64,000 nt of DNA. Source: Blasia pusilla. Lineage: Eukaryota > Marchantiophyta > Marchantiopsida > Blasiales. The notes below the pieces were generated by a model. That model was not told the DNA's origin, did no database searches, and saw only the letters and a program-made list of their open reading frames with translations. Positions 35,814 through 47,937 of this stretch are shown here, one piece after another. Both the position numbers and the translations under genes were made by a program. The stretch covers positions 11,656,001-11,720,000 of the forward strand of contig CM114274.1 in the NCBI GenBank assembly GCA_050084515.1, written 5' to 3'. How positions within the stretch are numbered: position 1 is the first letter of the stretch; the number at the start of each line of letters is the position of its first letter.

Positions 35814-36113
35814 AATGTGTTGCTTGTAGTTTTAAGAGAGTTGGAGGCAGGAGTAGGAATTCTATCCCTTAAAGAAGTGCAAAGTATTTTAAACAAACCA
35901 CTTTGAGGATGCAAAATGAGGTCTTAGATTGTACTTTCATTTGCCAAAATCTTCACTATGAGCTTGAACACTATTCAGCCAAGGGAAAATGATAGATTTT
36001 TTCTAGACCTTGGATGGAAAAAGTAATTTATTCTGCATTTGTGATTCCAATGATTTTTCAGTTTTTTTAATTTTGTGCAAGTTTCAACCCGTCGGTTTCA
36101 ACCCGTCAACCCT

Positions 36114-36185
36114 AAAGTCCACTAAAATCACATTCACATGTGATTTTAGTGGACTTTTTTGGTCCACTAAAATCACATGTGAATG
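36114..36185. repeat. 20-bp perfect hairpin plus a third direct copy
   Basis: The left arm 36114-36133 (AAAGTCCACTAAAATCACAT) pairs perfectly with 36138-36157 across a 4-base loop. A further direct copy of the left arm (GTCCACTAAAATCACATGTG) follows at about 36163-36182. It looks like a small fold-back element or a stalled inverted duplication. Two palindrome half-sites (CAACCCGTC) lie just before it. Confidence 0.75.
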
Positions 36186-36229
36186 CTGTCAAGGTGGTCA
36201 TTATATCCTTACGTGATGCACCACCACTA

Positions 36230-37420
36230 CACCCTACAAACTATGTCTGTAAATGGCTCACCCAACCAACACTTGATCGTCACCCTAGCTGATAAGAATT
36301 TATCTCCTTCCAAAACTCCAGGAAGAAACCAAGCAGGTACAACACGGTACTCCCTACCAACTCATCATATGACTATGTCGGTGTCATAATCGCCCGAATG
36401 CGCACCATTGCACTATCCGACTCATGGTTTGGGTGGAGTCTAACTACTAACTCATGTCAAGTCATATACTTTATGGGTGATACGCCCCTAATAGCTAGAG
36501 GTATGTATCTAAAGGGGACAACTCTCAATATTGCATTTAACCTACCCTGCTCTCTAGGCTCATCAGCCCGCTCCCGTGGTACAGGTGTATGTTGGGTCAA
36601 TAGTGAGGCTACTCCAACTTGTAGACCTGTTGAATCCTATGAAAATTGCATGGTCATCACGTGCTTCTCACTCATGTTGAGCTCAACCCGCTCAGACAAT
36701 TCAAACACCACCTTCAATGTGCGCTTCGTTGTATGAAGCAACATCACATCTTGGACTCTCTTCCATAGCTCATGGTCCAGCATCCCATACTAATATTCAA
36801 CTGACTGCGCCTTAATCAGTCCATATGTGGCAATGATCAGTCACCGCCTATGCACGAACGCCTCTCTCAGACTCTCACATGATCTCCATTGAAAATCTTG
36901 CACACTCTTTAGCTTGCTGGTATGAATGTCTTAGTAGCTCCTTCCCAACTATCTAAAGAACTCCACTATCGGACTGAAATTGGATGGCCCTCTACCACCA
37001 AAGGTCTTTGCTACCTTACCATCCTCACCATCTAGTCCCTAGCTTGATGGTGTAGGCCTCTTTGCCTTCACTATTCTATCATACGCCTCGCGGCCACTAG
37101 TGGACACATACCCTAGAGCCCAATACATCCTCCAAGCATTGATCTCTACTAAATGTAAGGATTGGAACTCCATGTAGTTATCCATTTGAAGACCCTCTAA
37201 ATGCTGGAATAAACCCTTCCACGCCATGAAAGGGTTGAACGGCATAGAGGCTCATATCTCTTGGAAGTCGCACCATATATCAAACTCTTGAATGAAATCA
37301 TCTAGATCTATGGTGCCTACCGCACCCAAGAAATGACACATGCCCCAATGGCCCATTGTAACTCTCTAGATCACGGAACCACTCTAGAGTTGCTCAAAGG
37401 TAGAATGCCCTTCGAGGCCT
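36230..37420 (-). pseudogene. gag-like remnant of an LTR retrotransposon
   Basis: Minus-strand translation in broken frames shows MPFNPFMAWKGLFQHLEG (near 37240), then FGGRGPSNFSPIVEFF, CESLREAFVHRR, YGMLDHELWKRVQDVMLL and VFELSERVELNMSEKHVMTM. The spacing and wording resemble plant Ty3/gypsy capsid regions as I remember them. The zinc knuckle is not evident. It lies opposite to the gypsy copy ending at 35.8 kb, so it is a separate insertion. Confidence 0.5.
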
Positions 37421-37429
37421 CTCCTCTTC

Positions 37430-38580
37430 CTTTATATACTTAGAGATAGATACAATGAAGAGAAATTAGCTCTACCTATCCTTATGCCACGTGCCATACT
37501 CTTATAGCATGAGAGGATCTCCTTTGGACACTAATGTCCTAGCCTCATCTTCCTCAACCTCATCCTTATCGTCCTTTTCACCAACCTACGATCCTACTCT
37601 CATCTTTATCTTATGTATCTTATCTTTTCTCTTTTTGGTTGATTCTTTCCCACTTATGCGCTTCATGTCATAGATTCTAACTTAACTATGACTAACAAAT
37701 GATGGTTATATCCATGTTTTCCATCTCTCCCCACGTAATATCATCTCCGTCTATGATCTTGTCACCAAACTTGTTGTCTAGTGATGACAATCAAGCCACG
37801 GATGGGAGTCGCGGTGTTTCTTCATTGAAAACCCCTTGATACCTCACTCCACTCCGTGTTACTCCACTACCACTAATCGAACTATCTTTTTTTTCCAAAC
37901 CCCGAAAGAATGCCGTGATGACAATCCCTGCCTCACCCGCTCAAGCACTCAAACTCACCAAGAGTCTCCCACACTCATCATTAGCTCACCTACACTAATG
38001 CTAATCTTGTGATGATTAGCATTACAGTCTCAGCCTCACACGCACACACTCAACACTCGCGCTCACCAGAAGCCTTCTGAACTAGCTCACCTAAGCTATT
38101 GACAATCTCTCAGGCCATACATGCTATCCCAACTCAAAAAATCGCCCTATATCCACAAACGTGCTACACATGCAAGGAGTCTACTCTTGTCACCATTGCT
38201 ACATCCATCTAGAGGCGCGGTAAGAGGAAGAGGAGAGGAAGAGAGGAAAGAGGAGAGAGGAAACTACCTTCAACCCAAAGAGATACTTTTTTTTAAGAGA
38301 GTTCCGTGTAATTTGAAGAGAGTTTCCTTTGGGTTGAAGAGAGGAAACTTTTTGTATGAATTTTTTGCGCTTTTATTCTGAGTGCTTAAGCACTTTCCTC
38401 TTCCATATTTTGGCAACCCGTTTGAATCCGACAGGTTGCAAATACTACAAAATTTAGAAAACTGAAAAATCATTGGAATCATAAATGTGGAACAAATCAC
38501 TTTTTCAAAGTTCCATAACGGCCGACTTTGCCGTCGGTACAACGGTTCCAACGACCCAATGGTCAGCTCAACGGCTCGAA
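37430..38580. other. Non-coding, upstream of methylase-like copy 2
   Basis: No gene was recognised. Near 38215-38350 there is a purine-rich tract (AGAGGAAGAGGAGAGGAAGA) and an inverted pair TTCAACCCAAAG (about 38269) / CTTTGGGTTGAA (about 38328). The tract resembles the GA-rich part of the element's terminal repeats. Confidence 0.4.
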
Positions 38581-38583
38581 AAG

Positions 38584-38590
38584 TATAAAA
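38584..38590 (+). promoter_or_regulatory. TATA box of methylase-like copy 2
   Basis: TATAAAA in the context GAAAAGTATAAAAGGCTAAG, about 90 bp before the first ATG (38678) and about 310 bp before the ATG at 38898 taken as the start of the lysine-rich exon. Position and context suit a plant core promoter. Confidence 0.5.
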
Positions 38591-40096
38591 GGCTAAGATT
38601 TTGCTCATTTCTCTTTTTCATTTCGCGATTCCAAGTGCTCTTCCTCCTAGCAGCTCAGGTTACCTTCTCTGCTGGCCATGTTGGTTACATTGACCTCTTC
38701 GTTGGAAGGTAACGATGATCCAGCACCCGAAGCTTCGAGGGTTCAATTTTGGCAAGCCCCTCCGCTTGAAGGTGACGACGCTTCACAGACAACGCTTGGA
38801 GAGTTGGGTTTAGGCACTCCATCGAAGCTTCAAGGGATCTGTTGTGTAGAGGAGCAGATAACACTATCGAGGAGGAAGAACTGACCCAACGTGCACCATG
38901 ACTAGGAAGAAAACACAAGCAACAAAGGTAGGGAGCATCACTCCTAAGTCCATCAGGACTCCTGCGTCTCCATCTCTTGGTCCTCGCTCAGCGAATGAGA
39001 TAAGGCAACAAGAAATAAAGGAGCGGAAAAGGGAAGCAAGTATGCACAGGCAGGAGGTTATGGAAAAACTTGCTCTAGAGGAGCTTGCAAAGAAAAACAC
39101 CGAGGCTGAGGCATTGAAGGCCTTGAAGAAAAGAGTCGCACACAAGAAACGCGAGAAGAAGCATCTTGACGCCTCCATCAAGAGACCATAATTGGCAAAA
39201 GCTCAAAGAGAAAAAGCAATCGCCATTGAAGAAAGCCTTGCCCATCCAACAGACAGTGTTGAGGTGCAGGAAATGTCTCCGATGAGGTCTGGGGACACCA
39301 TGAATATGAAATCGACTGAGGAAATAGCCAAAGTTCAAGTGACGGACGATGAGGTTATGAGGACAGCAAGTGTGGAGATGGTGGACATCTCTGAAGAAGC
39401 AAGAGAAGAGTCTTCGTCGTCATTGAGCTCGATGGAAGAAATTGACCTTAATCGGATCGATGAGTTTCCCGTGGACTTGCCAGCTCCTGTCCCAGAGCAG
39501 CTGGCGGGCCTGGACACCGACCTAATCTTTGAGCGAGTAAGAAGAATTCGGGTTATGTGAAAGCTTATTATGTAATACATTGGCAAAACAGAGTCTTCTA
39601 TTGACTTTGTCCCCATTGTGGGAGGTTGTTAGGCACATGGCACTGATGGAGGGCCAAAAGTCCCCAAGAATTCCACTCTATTGACCGCGGACAATGGAGT
39701 ATGTCTGCGATAGTCGGAGGAGGACATTGCAAAGCTGAAACAGTCAGCAGCGACGGCATCCTACATCAACAACTTCCCTCCGTTCTATGTTTAGCCTTAC
39801 GATGAACATGGAACCCAAGCTCTAGTGACGGAAGAGGACTTGGAGGCGTTAGACACATTCTGGAGGATGAGAGACCGGGAGTTTAGAAGAGCAATTGAAG
39901 GAACCCAATTTAGCTGGATGCAGAACCTCTACTTCTTCATTTGGGATGGGAACCATAGGTACATGGCGTGGACGCAGTTTGCAGAGGAGCCCCCCAATTC
40001 ATTGGAGGCGCATTTTTGCGTGAGGGCAGTCATGCTCCATCCATTTCCTCATCACATGGCAATGGTGGAAATGGAAATGCATGCGATGAAAACCTA

Positions 40097-41163
40097 AGTT
40101 TCCTCATCCTTATGTTTGATTGCTTCAACCCATCGGACTCCGACAGGTTGCATAATTGGAAAGCTTGAAGATGGGAAAAAATGATTTGAGTCTCTTGCCC
40201 CCATCCTCTTTGAGCTTAAGGTCATAGTCAAGCAAACCGTCGAAGCCCGACGGATTTCCTGGTGGCCAAGCACACCACATTAATCCGGGATACTGAAACC
40301 AGTCGAACATCGACGGGTTGAAAAATGATTGCATGATTTATTTGTTCTGAAATCCATCGGACTCCGATGAGTTGCACAAAGAGGGATAAGAAATCATCGG
40401 ACGTCTAAAAGAAACTCGTCAAAGTCCGACCAGTTGCTGGACTGTCCGCTACTTTTTTGGATACTTTTGGCCGAAAGCAACCCATCGGACTTCGACGGGT
40501 TGCATTTTCTCCCAGGGCACGTGGTCGGAGTCTGAGAGCTTGCTTTTAGGCATCCAATTCCAGCTTTATAGGGCCATAGCGCAACCCGTCGGAATCTGAC
40601 GGGTTGATATGGGAAGTTTTTATCCGGAAACTTGTCTCGGAATGGAAGTCATTCTACAACCCGTCGGAGTCCAACGGGTTGGAACCAAGGAATAAGAGTA
40701 ATTTTCTGGTTGCACCAGAGAGTCACGAACAGAGAGTGCAACCTGTCAGACTTCGATGGGTTGCAACACTCTCGGGAGATTTCAAGGATGCCCAATCTGT
40801 CGAAGTCCGACGGGTTGCAACAATCGCTTTCACGTGCAGTCTCTTCGACAAAAAATATCTTTTTTGCAACTCGTCCGACTCCGACAGGTTGCAACACTTA
40901 TCTATGTGTTACCTTTTGGACTCCGATGGGTTGACAGAATTGTGATTCGTTAGAGTCCGACGGGTTGCAAAAAATACATTTTTTGTCGAAGAGAGATTGT
41001 CGCAACCCGTCGGACTCTGACGGATTGGGCATCCTTGAAATCTCTCGAGAGTGTTACAACCCATCGAAGTCCGACAGATTTCAGTGTCTGTTCATGACTC
41101 TCTGTTGCAAGTAGACGGAACCCGATAGGTTGCAGTATTTTTACCTTGTGTTTGGATTTGCAG
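40097..41163. repeat. Palindrome-packed intron B/C of copy 2
   Basis: The intron carries roughly 15 copies of the 27-bp palindrome at intervals of 40-110 bp, for example 40582-40606 (CAACCCGTCGGAATCTGACG, then GGTTG) and 41002-41028. The homologous intron of copy 3 (46.34-47.20 kb) carries them at corresponding places with different point changes. Confidence 0.8.
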
Positions 41164-41235
41164 GATTGTATCCGAGGGGAGCGTCACCCACTATTGGATC
41201 CAAGATTGCAACAGGGTCAAGCAGGTGCTTACAAC

Positions 41236-41471
41236 GCACCCGGAAGAGTACAAGGGAATCTTGAATGACGATCTAGTCGATGAGATACTGGCGAAGGGAG
41301 CTCAAATAAAGAAGAAGACCTGGGCAAATACCTTCATTTCCCAAGATGCAACCGCACCCGGCAGAGTACAAGGGATTCCTGGGTGACGATCTGGTCGATG
41401 AGATGCTGGCGAAGGGAGCTCAAATAAAGAAGAAGACCTAGGCAAATACCTTCATTTCCCAAGATGCAGCC
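41236..41471 (+). repeat. 118-bp tandem duplication within exon C of copy 2
   Basis: GCACCCGG...CAAGATGCA starting at 41236 is repeated from 41354, with a few changes. 118 is not a multiple of three, so the duplication itself breaks the frame, and one unit has a TGG to TAG change (AAGACCTAGGCAAATACC). Confidence 0.8.
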
Positions 41472-41513
41472 GTCACAATCCTTTGTTGGTCCAAGATCCA
41501 GGCTGCCGGGGGC

Positions 41514-42070
41514 TGGTATTCTTGCAGCAGAGAGTAAGAGTGGAGAGGAAGAGAGGAAGAGAGGAGAGTCTCTATTAAAAAAATAGGGCAGAATCCGCCT
41601 CCTCTCTTCAAAAAATTTTGACATTTTTGAAATTTTTGTTTGCTTTCAAATTCATGAAATCTTTCGAAGAGAGTAGCAAGTGGACCACATTCGAGCTTAA
41701 AGTAACCTTCTTTTTCTAGGCTTGGAAAAACAAGTCGACATCATAAGACCACTACAAACATTCTTCCATCACTCTCCATGTGAGCCTAATTTTCTTCACA
41801 TTGCCTGTCTAAGCTAGCTCTCTAGTAAGCCGGGCTAAGGGGTATTATTGTTGGAGGACCATCACCAGATAATTTGACCAGAAGTAGCAATGTCATCTCA
41901 ATGAAAGGTTCAAATAAAGACTCTAACTATGGTCTCAATAGACTCCTCTGCCCTTCAAGGTTTAACTTCTCTAAAGATGTGGTTGACATTATGGATTGTT
42001 GACTCTTCTTGCAAAAGGCATTAAATATCCCATCCGATCAATACTCATCCATAAGGAGGTTTTCCACAAC
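41514..42070 (+). repeat. Inner left terminal inverted repeat
   Basis: It begins TGGTATTCTTGCAGCAGAGA and continues GA-rich, then TTTCAAATTCATGAAATCTT, CATCACTCTCCATGTGAGCC, CTCAATGAAAGGTTCAAATA and GACTCTTCTTGCAAAAGGCA. Each phrase has its reverse complement in 47938-48519. Confidence 0.75.
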
Positions 42071-42299
42071 AGAACAAATCACTCATCACTGATGGTAGCC
42101 GAAGACTTTCATGACAGCATTGGATGATGTTGGCTCATGAATGAGTGCATAAAGTATACCATGGAGTGCTATGCGTTTGACAACTTGGTTTCACTATTCT
42201 CTCAGCCACTGAGAAGTGTATGCATCAAGAAGAAAATGTGATGAGACTTAGAGGATAATTGAACCAAAAGGTTGATAGCTGTCAGGAGTAACAAAGAAC

Positions 42300-42745
42300 T
42301 GATGCACCCATGTCCTTTCATTCAGGCCCTAAATGTCGGAATCCGACAGGTTGCACCCCTTCCAACCCATCGGAATCCAATGGGTTGCACCCCTTGCAAG
42401 CAACCACACCACAACAACAGAAGGATCCTGAGAAGTGATTCCATTCCACCCTGCAATCCTTGAGAATCCGACTGGTTGGGAATTTGACATGAGAATCTGA
42501 CAGGTAGTAGGAATCCAAGACGTCTCTAAAATACCGTGTTATAGAAGAATGGTATGATGATAATGGGGGAACGAAGCAAAAGTGAAGAAGCGTGCCAAAA
42601 TGCCTGAAAAGTTGGACTAACAAGAAAAGAGTGGGATCACTCAAGGAGCCAACTTGTTGGAATCCGACAAGTTGCGTGCAAGGGGTTTAAAATATTGTGA
42701 CAAGTTGCAACTCGTCGAAATTCGACGGGTTGCAAAATAAACAGC
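42300..42745. repeat. Palindrome cluster 3' of copy 3
   Basis: Around five degenerate copies, the clearest at 42708-42732 (CAACTCGTCGAAATTCGACG, then GGTTG). They lie between the left inner terminal repeat and the stop codon of copy 3. Confidence 0.7.
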
Positions 42746-43799
42746 ATGGAGTAGATAGACCAACACAATCGACAAGAAAGAAAAACAATTCAGCAGAAGT
42801 TCACAAAAACCATCATGGTTCAAAAACTTTGTGTCCTTTATTACATCCGAGGGAAGCTCGGAAATGTACATTTGATCTAGTCTATGATTTCTTTAGCCTC
42901 GTCATCTACAAATTTACTCCTAGCTCTCCTAGGTTCCTGTAGAAAAGGAATGTCTTGGGATACAAGTGGCTCCTTGGCCGATTGTAGACGGGGATTATAA
43001 ATGTTGGGGAATTCGAGACTTGGCCCCCCCCCCTAGGTACACCATAACGGTCCCAGGTAACATGATTTGAGTCCCATCGTCTTCCTCGGTAGTAAATCTT
43101 GTATGCTCTGCAAGGTGACATCCATCCAATATCAATATGTGCTTCGTCCTTGGAAAGCACTAAATCCCTACTCCAAAACACTTCAGTCAAGCTGGGTCTA
43201 ATAAATCTTTGAACTCACTCGTCATCGTCTGATAGCTCTTCCAGAATTACTCTCGGCTTTGCCCTCCTGATTTTCGGAATAGTAGGAAGTGACGATGGTG
43301 TCACTATCAATGGTGGTTCTGGAACCATAGTTGTTGGCTTTGGAGGAGAGTTGTATACTCCCACTAGCCTCTCATAATCCGCCTTTGCCTCTTTGCAAAG
43401 ATCAAAAAGTTCTGGCCTTCCCTCAAGGCAGAGAATGTTCTTGCCACTCTATCGAGCGCCTCTGATACTCACCCCTAATAGGCCCACCAAGTCAAATACC
43501 AAGTCACCCGGCCTCGAACAGAGCTCGATGAGCGTTTGCATCAAGGTAGATAACTTTTCCCTTCTTCCAAGTAAGGGGGTCTCGTCTTGCATATAAATTC
43601 CCGGGGGGGAATTGTAGAGACTATCTAAGTTGTACCCATTGGAGCATGGATCCACAGGATCCGGGATCTGGAACACTTGGAAGTTGTGCTCGGGCCTTAC
43701 AAAGCAGTAGAAAAATGAGTGGTCCATTTGTAAACAAGCAGGTAAAATTAATGTCAGCAAAAAGAAAAAGATAGTAGACCGCTGGTCTACTCTCCATAA

Positions 43800-44330
43800 A
43801 CTGACACAATGTGCAAACCACCGGGATCCGACGGGTTGCTTTTCAACCCGTCACACTAGTCCATAGTAATTACCAACTCGTCCAAACTTGGCGTATAGGC
43901 CTGATAGAACAATGACCTGTCGGAGTCCAACGGCTTGTCTTACGACTCTAAGACCCCTTTTTGGCCATGAGCAACCCGTCGAAAGCTGACAGGTTGCTCA
44001 TCTTGCTGGATAGAAGCTCCACCGTTTCGAGTGCGATGGTTGGCTTACAACTGAATACAATTGTTCAAAGTTGAGAAGTTCCTAATCTTAGAGCAACCCG
44101 TCGCTTTCAGACAGGTTGCATCACTCCAGAAACATGGGGAAAAGCAGTGCTACTTGTAACCCGTCGGGTTCTGACAGGTTGCAATCAATGGAGACTTGTT
44201 GGTGAATTTGCAACCCGTCGCTTTCAGACAGATTGCAACACCGCAGACACAAGATTTTGGGATGTGACGGGTTGCATGCAAAGATGCAACCCGTCGGAGC
44301 TCGACCGGTTGAATTTATGTTAAACTCAAT
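43800..44330. repeat. Palindrome-packed intron D/E of copy 3
   Basis: About eight copies of the palindrome lie between exon E and exon D, for example 44157-44183 (minor mismatches) and 44285-44310. This corresponds to 48890-49510 in copy 2. Confidence 0.75.
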
Positions 44331-46379
44331 CCGTTGAATAAGAGGACTTACTCGGACTTGACTCGTCACCGATTGAAGTGGATACTCATTGTTAATTATC
44401 CATGATTGCGCCATCCTCCACTTCAACGACCTCTTCACGCACTGAAGGTTGAAGAGCTCGTCTTTGCTCTCTCCAGTAAGGACCAAGAAACAACCCCTAT
44501 CACTCAGATACGCGTTGCCAAAAGAAAACAACAGCGCAATCTGGTCGTATGAAAGCGGGACATTTTAGTCTGGGACAGTGTCAGACAGATTGTTGTCCCA
44601 CAAGCGAAACCCAAAAAGAAAATCCACAATGAGGAGGTCCACTTCCACCTCCTCAACCACCCCATGCATCGTCCAGGGGGGGTGCCCGTTTAGAAGGAGT
44701 TTTTGTCCCACCACGGTCAATTTTTCGATGGCAGGTGTCGACTCCTGAGAACTGGAACTCTGCAGCTCATCGACAAGATGAGTCAAGTGAACAAGGACAT
44801 TTGTCCTGGCGGTTGTTTCCCTATGCCTGCTCGAGGATGATGGAGTGTATTCCACATCCTTATCTCCTCCCTCAGACGAACCAGGCATCTCCCCCTTTTG
44901 CTTCTCCCGAGTCTACTCTCGGCTTGTGGGAGTCTCTGTTACCTCAGATTTCACATGAGTTTTCTTGGACAAGGACCTGGTCCGGCCCTCTCGCCCCGCT
45001 TGCCCAGACGATTTTGCCTCTCGCCTTGAGGACTCAGCCTCTTTTCTGGAAGACTCCGTCTTGGAATTCCTCGATCCCCTAGCCTTCCTCAAACCCACTG
45101 TGGATTTGTCTTTGGCGGTGACGACCTTGCCCACCAACTTTGCTGTCTCGAGGGCTTGCTCCTCTGCATCTCCTTTGGAAAAATTTTCAGGTTGCACGAA
45201 GTTCGGAATGTCGTCCCTACCTACGACCACTGCATCATACACCACGCGTAGATTTTTTTTTGTAATGTCCTTTGGGTCATTAAAGTCCAACCGGATTGGA
45301 CGATTTTTAACCTCCCAGTCGGACATGCCCTGTCCCATCTCCATGTCGTACATGGAGAATGCCTCTCTATTATGCGGAGAAGCCCACAATTTGCAGGCTG
45401 CCGGTAATTTTTTCTGGGTACTTGCGTTCTTACAATTGATGAGGTACCTGTACACCATCTGCTGGGCAGCTCTTTGTCGAGATGACTCGGTCGCCTGATC
45501 CTGAAGATCCCGCTTCTTATTTGCAAAATCCCACTTTTTGGCGTATATTTCCTCATCCAGGTCTGCTTGAGGGAGGATGTGATTCTTGAACATCATCCTG
45601 AATCTTGGGTTTTTCGTGGGCCTATCTCTGATGTCATCAAGCCATAGTTCAAAATCTTTTGTAGCCTCTAGGTTTGCTTCCTCTGGAACTGGCTCAATCT
45701 TCTTCAGCTCCGCTTGAAGACCCACGAGCATGGACTTCCCGAGAAGGCGCAACGCGTCCCAGAATGACCATTCCCGTAGCCAATGGGAGATCATTGGATC
45801 TAAAACTCCCGGAGTGTGGTGTGCCGCCCGCTTTTGGGCGTCAGTGCTCTCGAGACTGATTTTCATCAGTCGGATTTGCCTAAACTTGGATATCCCAAAT
45901 TACGCAAATCTGTGCACGCGGTCCAGAGACACTTTCTCGCCGATCCGACCCAGTGGATCTTCGTCTCTCTTCCACTCGTGCTTGATCGCAATGTATTGTT
46001 GCATCTTGCTTGTAGTGTACTTGGTAGCTGCAGATACGGTAGCCTGAATAAACTTTGCACGTTCCGACGTAGACACGTTCTCCCTTTGCTCCAGTTCCAA
46101 CGAGGCACTCTTCTTGGTGGCCTCTATCTTAGACCAACATAGGATTGTGACGGCCGCATCTTGGGAAATGAAGGTATTTGCCCAAGTCTTCTTTTTTATT
46201 TGAGCTCCCTTTGCCAACATCTCATTTACCAAACCGTCGCCCGAGAATCCCTTGTACTCTATCGCGTGCGTTGTAAGCACCTTCTTCACCCTATCGCAAT
46301 CCTGGATCCAATGGTGGGTGACGTTCCCCTTGGATACAATCCTACACATCCAAACACAATGTAAGAATACTACAAGCTA

Positions 46380-47180
46380 TCGGGTTCTTGCAACCCGTCG
46401 GATTCTGACGGGTCGCAATTCTGTCAACCCATGGGGGTCGAAATGGTAGCACAGAGATAAATGTTGCAACCCGTCGGCGTTCGACGGGTCGCAACACGTA
46501 TCTTTGTATTACACTTATTGCAACACTCTTGAAATTTTTAGAGAGAATTGCAACCCATTAGAGTCTGACACGTTGCACTATCTTTTCGTGACTTTCTGGT
46601 CCAACCAATTAAGTCCTTGGTTACAACCCGTCGGAATCTTACGGGTTGTAGAATGACTTCAATTCGGAGACACGTTTTTGGAAAAAAAACAGCACATATC
46701 AACCCGTTAGAGTCCGACGGGTTGCGCAATGCCTTGTAAAGTTGGAATTGGACGCCTAAAAGCAAGCTCTCGTACTCCAACCACCTACCCTGGGGGAAAT
46801 GCAACTCGTTGAAGTCCGACGAGTTGCTTTCGGCCAAAAGTATCCAAAAAATACCGGACAGTCCAGCAACTCATCGGACTCCAACGAAATGCTTTTAGGC
46901 GTCTGATGATTTTTTACCTCTTGTTGTGCAACTCGTCGGAGTCCGACGGATTGCAGAATAAATAAATCATGTAGTCATTTTCCCACCCGTCGATGTTCGA
47001 CTGGTTTCAGTATCCCGGATTAATCAGGTGTGCTTGGCCACCACGCAACCCGTTGGACTCCGACGGTTTGCTTGACTATGACATTGACCACAAACAAGAT
47101 GGTGGCAAGAGACTCAAATCATTCATGCCCATCTTTAAGCTTTCCAATTATTCAACCCGTCTGACTCTGACGGGTTGAAG
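46380..47180. repeat. Palindrome-packed intron B/C of copy 3
   Basis: About a dozen copies, for example 46390-46414 (CAACCCGTCGGATTCTGACG, then GGTCG), 46625-46649 and 46929-46953. Flanking phrases (TTGGAAAGCTTAAAGATGGG on the minus strand near the 47.1-kb end) match the intron of copy 2, so the introns are homologous. Confidence 0.8.
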
Positions 47181-47937
47181 CAATCAAACTTAAGGAAGAG
47201 GAAACTTACGTATTCATCCCATGCATTGCCATTTCCACCGTTGCCATGTGATGAGGAAATGGATAGAGCACGATTGCCTTCACGCAAAAATGCACCTCCA
47301 ATGAATTTGGGCGTTCCTCTACAAACTGCGTCCACGCCATGTACGTGTGGTTTCCATCCCAGATGAAGAAGTAAAGGTTCCGCATCCAGCTAAATTTGGT
47401 TCCTTCAATCGCTCTTCTGAACTCCTGATCTCTCATCCTCCACAAAGTATCCAACGCCTCCAAGTCCTCTTCTGTCACCAGCGCTTGGATTCCATGTTCA
47501 TCGTAAGGCTGAACATAGAATGGAGGGAAGTTGTTGACGTAGGATGTAGTCGTTGCCGACTGTTTGAGCTTTGAAATATCCTCCTCCAACTGAGTTTTAC
47601 GGACGTACTCCATTGTTCGCAATCGACAGAGTAGCACTGATGGCCCTCCATCAGTGCCATCTACTTAACAACCTGCCACAATGGGGACCAAGTCAATAAA
47701 ATACAATGTTTTGCCAATGAATTGCATAATGAGCCTTCACATAACTCAAATTTTTCTTGAGCAGACACCATTCATTATGGGGCACTTCAGGGGAGGCCAT
47801 GATGCACGCAACAATCCCTGCAAAAAGAGAGGTTGGCATCGTATCCGATGCGCATCCGGGTAAGGTCTCAGAGACACTTGGGAATGGAGGAAGCTCAAAA
47901 ATTCTCATTTTGGTACTCTGTTGCCAATGGTTTTCCA

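Larger units (their letters stand above)
42877..47637 (-). pseudogene. ParB/DNA-methylase-like gene, copy 3 (inside the nested element)
   Basis: Exon B 47637 to about 47205 has EEDISKLKQSATTTSYVNN and the ParB-like motif YFFIWDGNHTYMAWTQ, with an intact GTAAGT donor. Exon C/D 46341-44352 is one long coding block. It holds EYKGFSGDGLVNEMLAKG and MQQYIAIKHEWKRDEDPLG, then a clean 317-codon stretch 45866-44913 (WLREWSFWDALRLLGKSMLV; KLWASPHNREAFSMYDMEMG), a Ser/Arg/Lys-rich linker, and the degraded DPPY-like site VDLLIVDFLFGFRLWDN. The donor is GTAAGT. Exon E 43727-42877 has MDHSFFYCFVRPEHNFQVFQ and GDLVFDLVGLLGVSIRGA; its acceptor is AA instead of AG. The stop follows the same conserved end as in the other copies. 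Breaks occur near 44585, 44915, 45890 and 43450. The copy lacks exon A. It is the best source for the middle region, which I cannot assign. Confidence 0.7.
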
